This document shows, piece by piece, positions 15,973-16,863 of a DNA stretch of 16,863 nucleotides. The position numbers were made by a program, and so were the translations under genes. Source of the stretch: Prochlorococcus sp. AG-315-D17 (GTDB lineage: Bacteria > Cyanobacteriota > Cyanobacteriia > PCC-6307 > Cyanobiaceae); NCBI GenBank assembly GCA_003283685.1, contig QBWD01000022.1, positions 1 through 16,863 on the forward strand, read 5' to 3'. Below the pieces are notes generated by a model, which searched no databases, had not been told where the DNA came from, and saw nothing but the letters and a program-made list of their open reading frames with translations. The number at the start of each line of letters is the position of its first letter. Positions within the stretch are counted from its first letter, which is position 1.

Positions 15973-16046
15973 CGCGCCTGGAGAGATTCGAACTCCCGAC
16001 CCTCTGATCCGTAGTCAGATGCTCTAATCCGCTGAGCTACAGGCGC
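15973..16046 (-). tRNA. tRNA-Arg (anticodon ACG)
   Basis: On the minus strand a full cloverleaf is readable. The acceptor stem GCGCCTG pairs with CAGGCGC, the D arm has AGCTCAGCGGATTAGAGC, and the anticodon stem-loop CTGAC-TACGGAT-CAG carries ACG. The T arm is GGGAG-TTCGAAT-CTCTC, and the discriminator base is G. The ACG anticodon (A34 likely modified to inosine) reads CGU-type arginine codons. The 3' CCA is not encoded. It lies upstream of glyA on the same strand. Confidence 0.96.
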
Positions 16047-16250
16047 ACAAAAAAACAATATCAGATTGGCTACCGTAATGATAGAAAAATATGGACATAC
16101 CCTTTTCTTCCAAATTCATTGAAATGGAGGGATATATATTATAGATGTTCTTTTTGATTTAATATTGGATTGATTGCAATTATTTCTTTGGTAATTGGCT
16201 AATTCCTTTTTCTTTTCATAGGCCTTTTTAATTAGGAGAATTTCTCTCAA

Positions 16251-16547
16251 ATGTCTAGTTCTATAGATGCTTCTCAAATCCGAGAGTTAGAGGTTTTGAT
16301 TGCAGACCGCTTATTTATTCAGGTAGGAAACTGGAATTTGTATTTAGGAGATGCTGGTTTGGCGAAAGATTTAGCTATTGAATGTCAGGTGAATTTTCAG
16401 CAGGGTTCTAATGTTGCTGCTAGGAAGGCTTTGGAGGCAGTTCAAGTAAAGCTTGGGGGAGGTAGTACTAAATTGCCATTGTCAAGATTAATTCCACCAA
16501 ATCAATTTTTCGACTTAGAAGAGATTTTAGAACCCTATTGCAGATAA
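16251..16547 (+). CDS. Small conserved cyanobacterial protein (DUF3181-like)
   Basis: A 98-residue soluble protein of unknown function. It begins with a helical stretch (IRELEVLIADRLFIQVGNWN, 11-30), followed by YLGDAGLAKDLAIECQVNFQ and a proline-rich tail ending FDLEEILEPYCR. I associate this pattern with a cyanobacterial family recalled as DUF3181; no function is known to me. The ATG at 16251 has a good ribosome site, AGGAGA at 16234-16239, eleven bases upstream. There is no membrane segment. It is followed by another short conserved-looking gene on the same strand about 40 bases later. Confidence 0.8.
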   Translation: MSSSIDASQIRELEVLIADRLFIQVGNWNLYLGDAGLAKDLAIECQVNFQQGSNVAARKALEAVQVKLGGGSTKLPLSRLIPPNQFFDLEEILEPYCR

Positions 16548-16587
16548 AGTTGAATTAATTGCTTTAGTAACCTTGCTGATTATTGAG

Positions 16588-16836
16588 GTGACTAATGCTA
16601 GAGAAGTCGTTAGGCAGAGAATTGGTCGCTTGGGGGAGCGTCTTATCGGTAAAGTCGTAGATTCTGATGCTCAGGTAGAAAAAGAATTAATAAAGGAAAT
16701 GGAGATAGCATTTCAAGAGTTTGGAATAGAGGCAAGAATTCTTTCTGTTAATGGTATAAAAATGGATGAAATGAATTCTTTGGAAATACCACTTCAAGTT
16801 AGAGCAGAAAAAAATGTCTACCTTAAAGATGAGTGA
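16588..16836 (+). CDS. Short hypothetical protein, probably conserved in picocyanobacteria
   Basis: An 82-residue protein I do not recognize by function. It contains NAREVVRQRIGRLGERLIGK, an acidic helix EKELIKEMEIAFQEFGIEA, and a beta-like segment ARILSVNGI; it looks like a small soluble alpha/beta protein with no membrane helix. The start is unsure. GTG at 16588 gives MTNAREVVRQ and is chosen for its natural-looking N-terminus; an in-frame TTG at 16573 would add five hydrophobic residues. No convincing ribosome site precedes either. Close spacing (40 bases) and direction suggest cotranscription with the preceding small gene. Confidence 0.65.
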   Translation: MTNAREVVRQRIGRLGERLIGKVVDSDAQVEKELIKEMEIAFQEFGIEARILSVNGIKMDEMNSLEIPLQVRAEKNVYLKDE

Positions 16837-16863
16837 ATTTTTTGGTTTAAAAATTTAGTAAAA

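Noticed and set aside
1..16863. Mobile element, phage island, CRISPR array, toxin-antitoxin or other defence system
   Set aside because: No transposase, integrase, direct-repeat array or composition shift is seen; the genes are core metabolic and photosynthetic genes.

Overview
The window reads as a chromosomal segment of a marine picocyanobacterium, most likely Prochlorococcus. The DNA is AT-rich, intergenic gaps are short, and non-ATG starts are frequent. Marker genes are the photosystem II genes psbH and psbI, the cyanobacterial nitrogen regulator ntcA, and several small proteins that resemble cyanobacteria-specific DUF families. I cannot fix the ecotype from sequence alone. I see no insertion sequence, phage gene, CRISPR array or other accessory island. 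This is core-genome gene order with a few local oddities.

Layout. Positions 1-698 (+) hold the C-terminal end of ileS. A convergent five-helix membrane protein (732-1343, -) follows, then a 290-base divergent gap. Next come trmB (1634-2299, +) and a membrane-anchored thioredoxin-like gene, txlA, whose frame is broken at a run of nine A (2381-2957, +). A tight minus-strand cluster cobO-like/dcd/thyX (4790 down to 2962) lies divergent to ntcA (5109-5849, +). ntcA is followed by a DUF3084 membrane/coiled-coil protein and an overlapping RuvC-like nuclease-fold gene. These meet, with overlap, the minus-strand run psbH-tatA-pth-DUF3146 (8651 down to 7259). After a 381-base gap come psbI (9033-9161, +) and a large outer-membrane beta-barrel protein of the OstA/LptD type (9243-11258, +). 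That gene overlaps the tail of a minus-strand series glyA-cinA-leuC-leuD (15869 down to 11255). The right end has tRNA-Arg(ACG) on the minus strand and two small conserved hypotheticals on the plus strand.

How the genes fit together. The cobO-like/dcd/thyX series is coherent as a deoxynucleotide and folate/corrinoid block: dcd makes dUTP from dCTP and ThyX makes dTMP from dUMP. The cobO-like member, however, lacks the usual Walker A lysine motif. glyA supplies one-carbon units, leuC/leuD form isopropylmalate isomerase, and cinA is linked to nucleotide/NAD salvage. ntcA has a plausible NtcA-type activator site upstream of a TAN3T -10 box, consistent with autoregulation.

The points most worth a second look are the A9 frameshift in txlA, the degenerate P-loop of the CobO-like protein, the apparent absence of psbN from the psbH-psbI interval, and the ntcA promoter architecture. 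I did not find a clearly undescribed multi-gene system.
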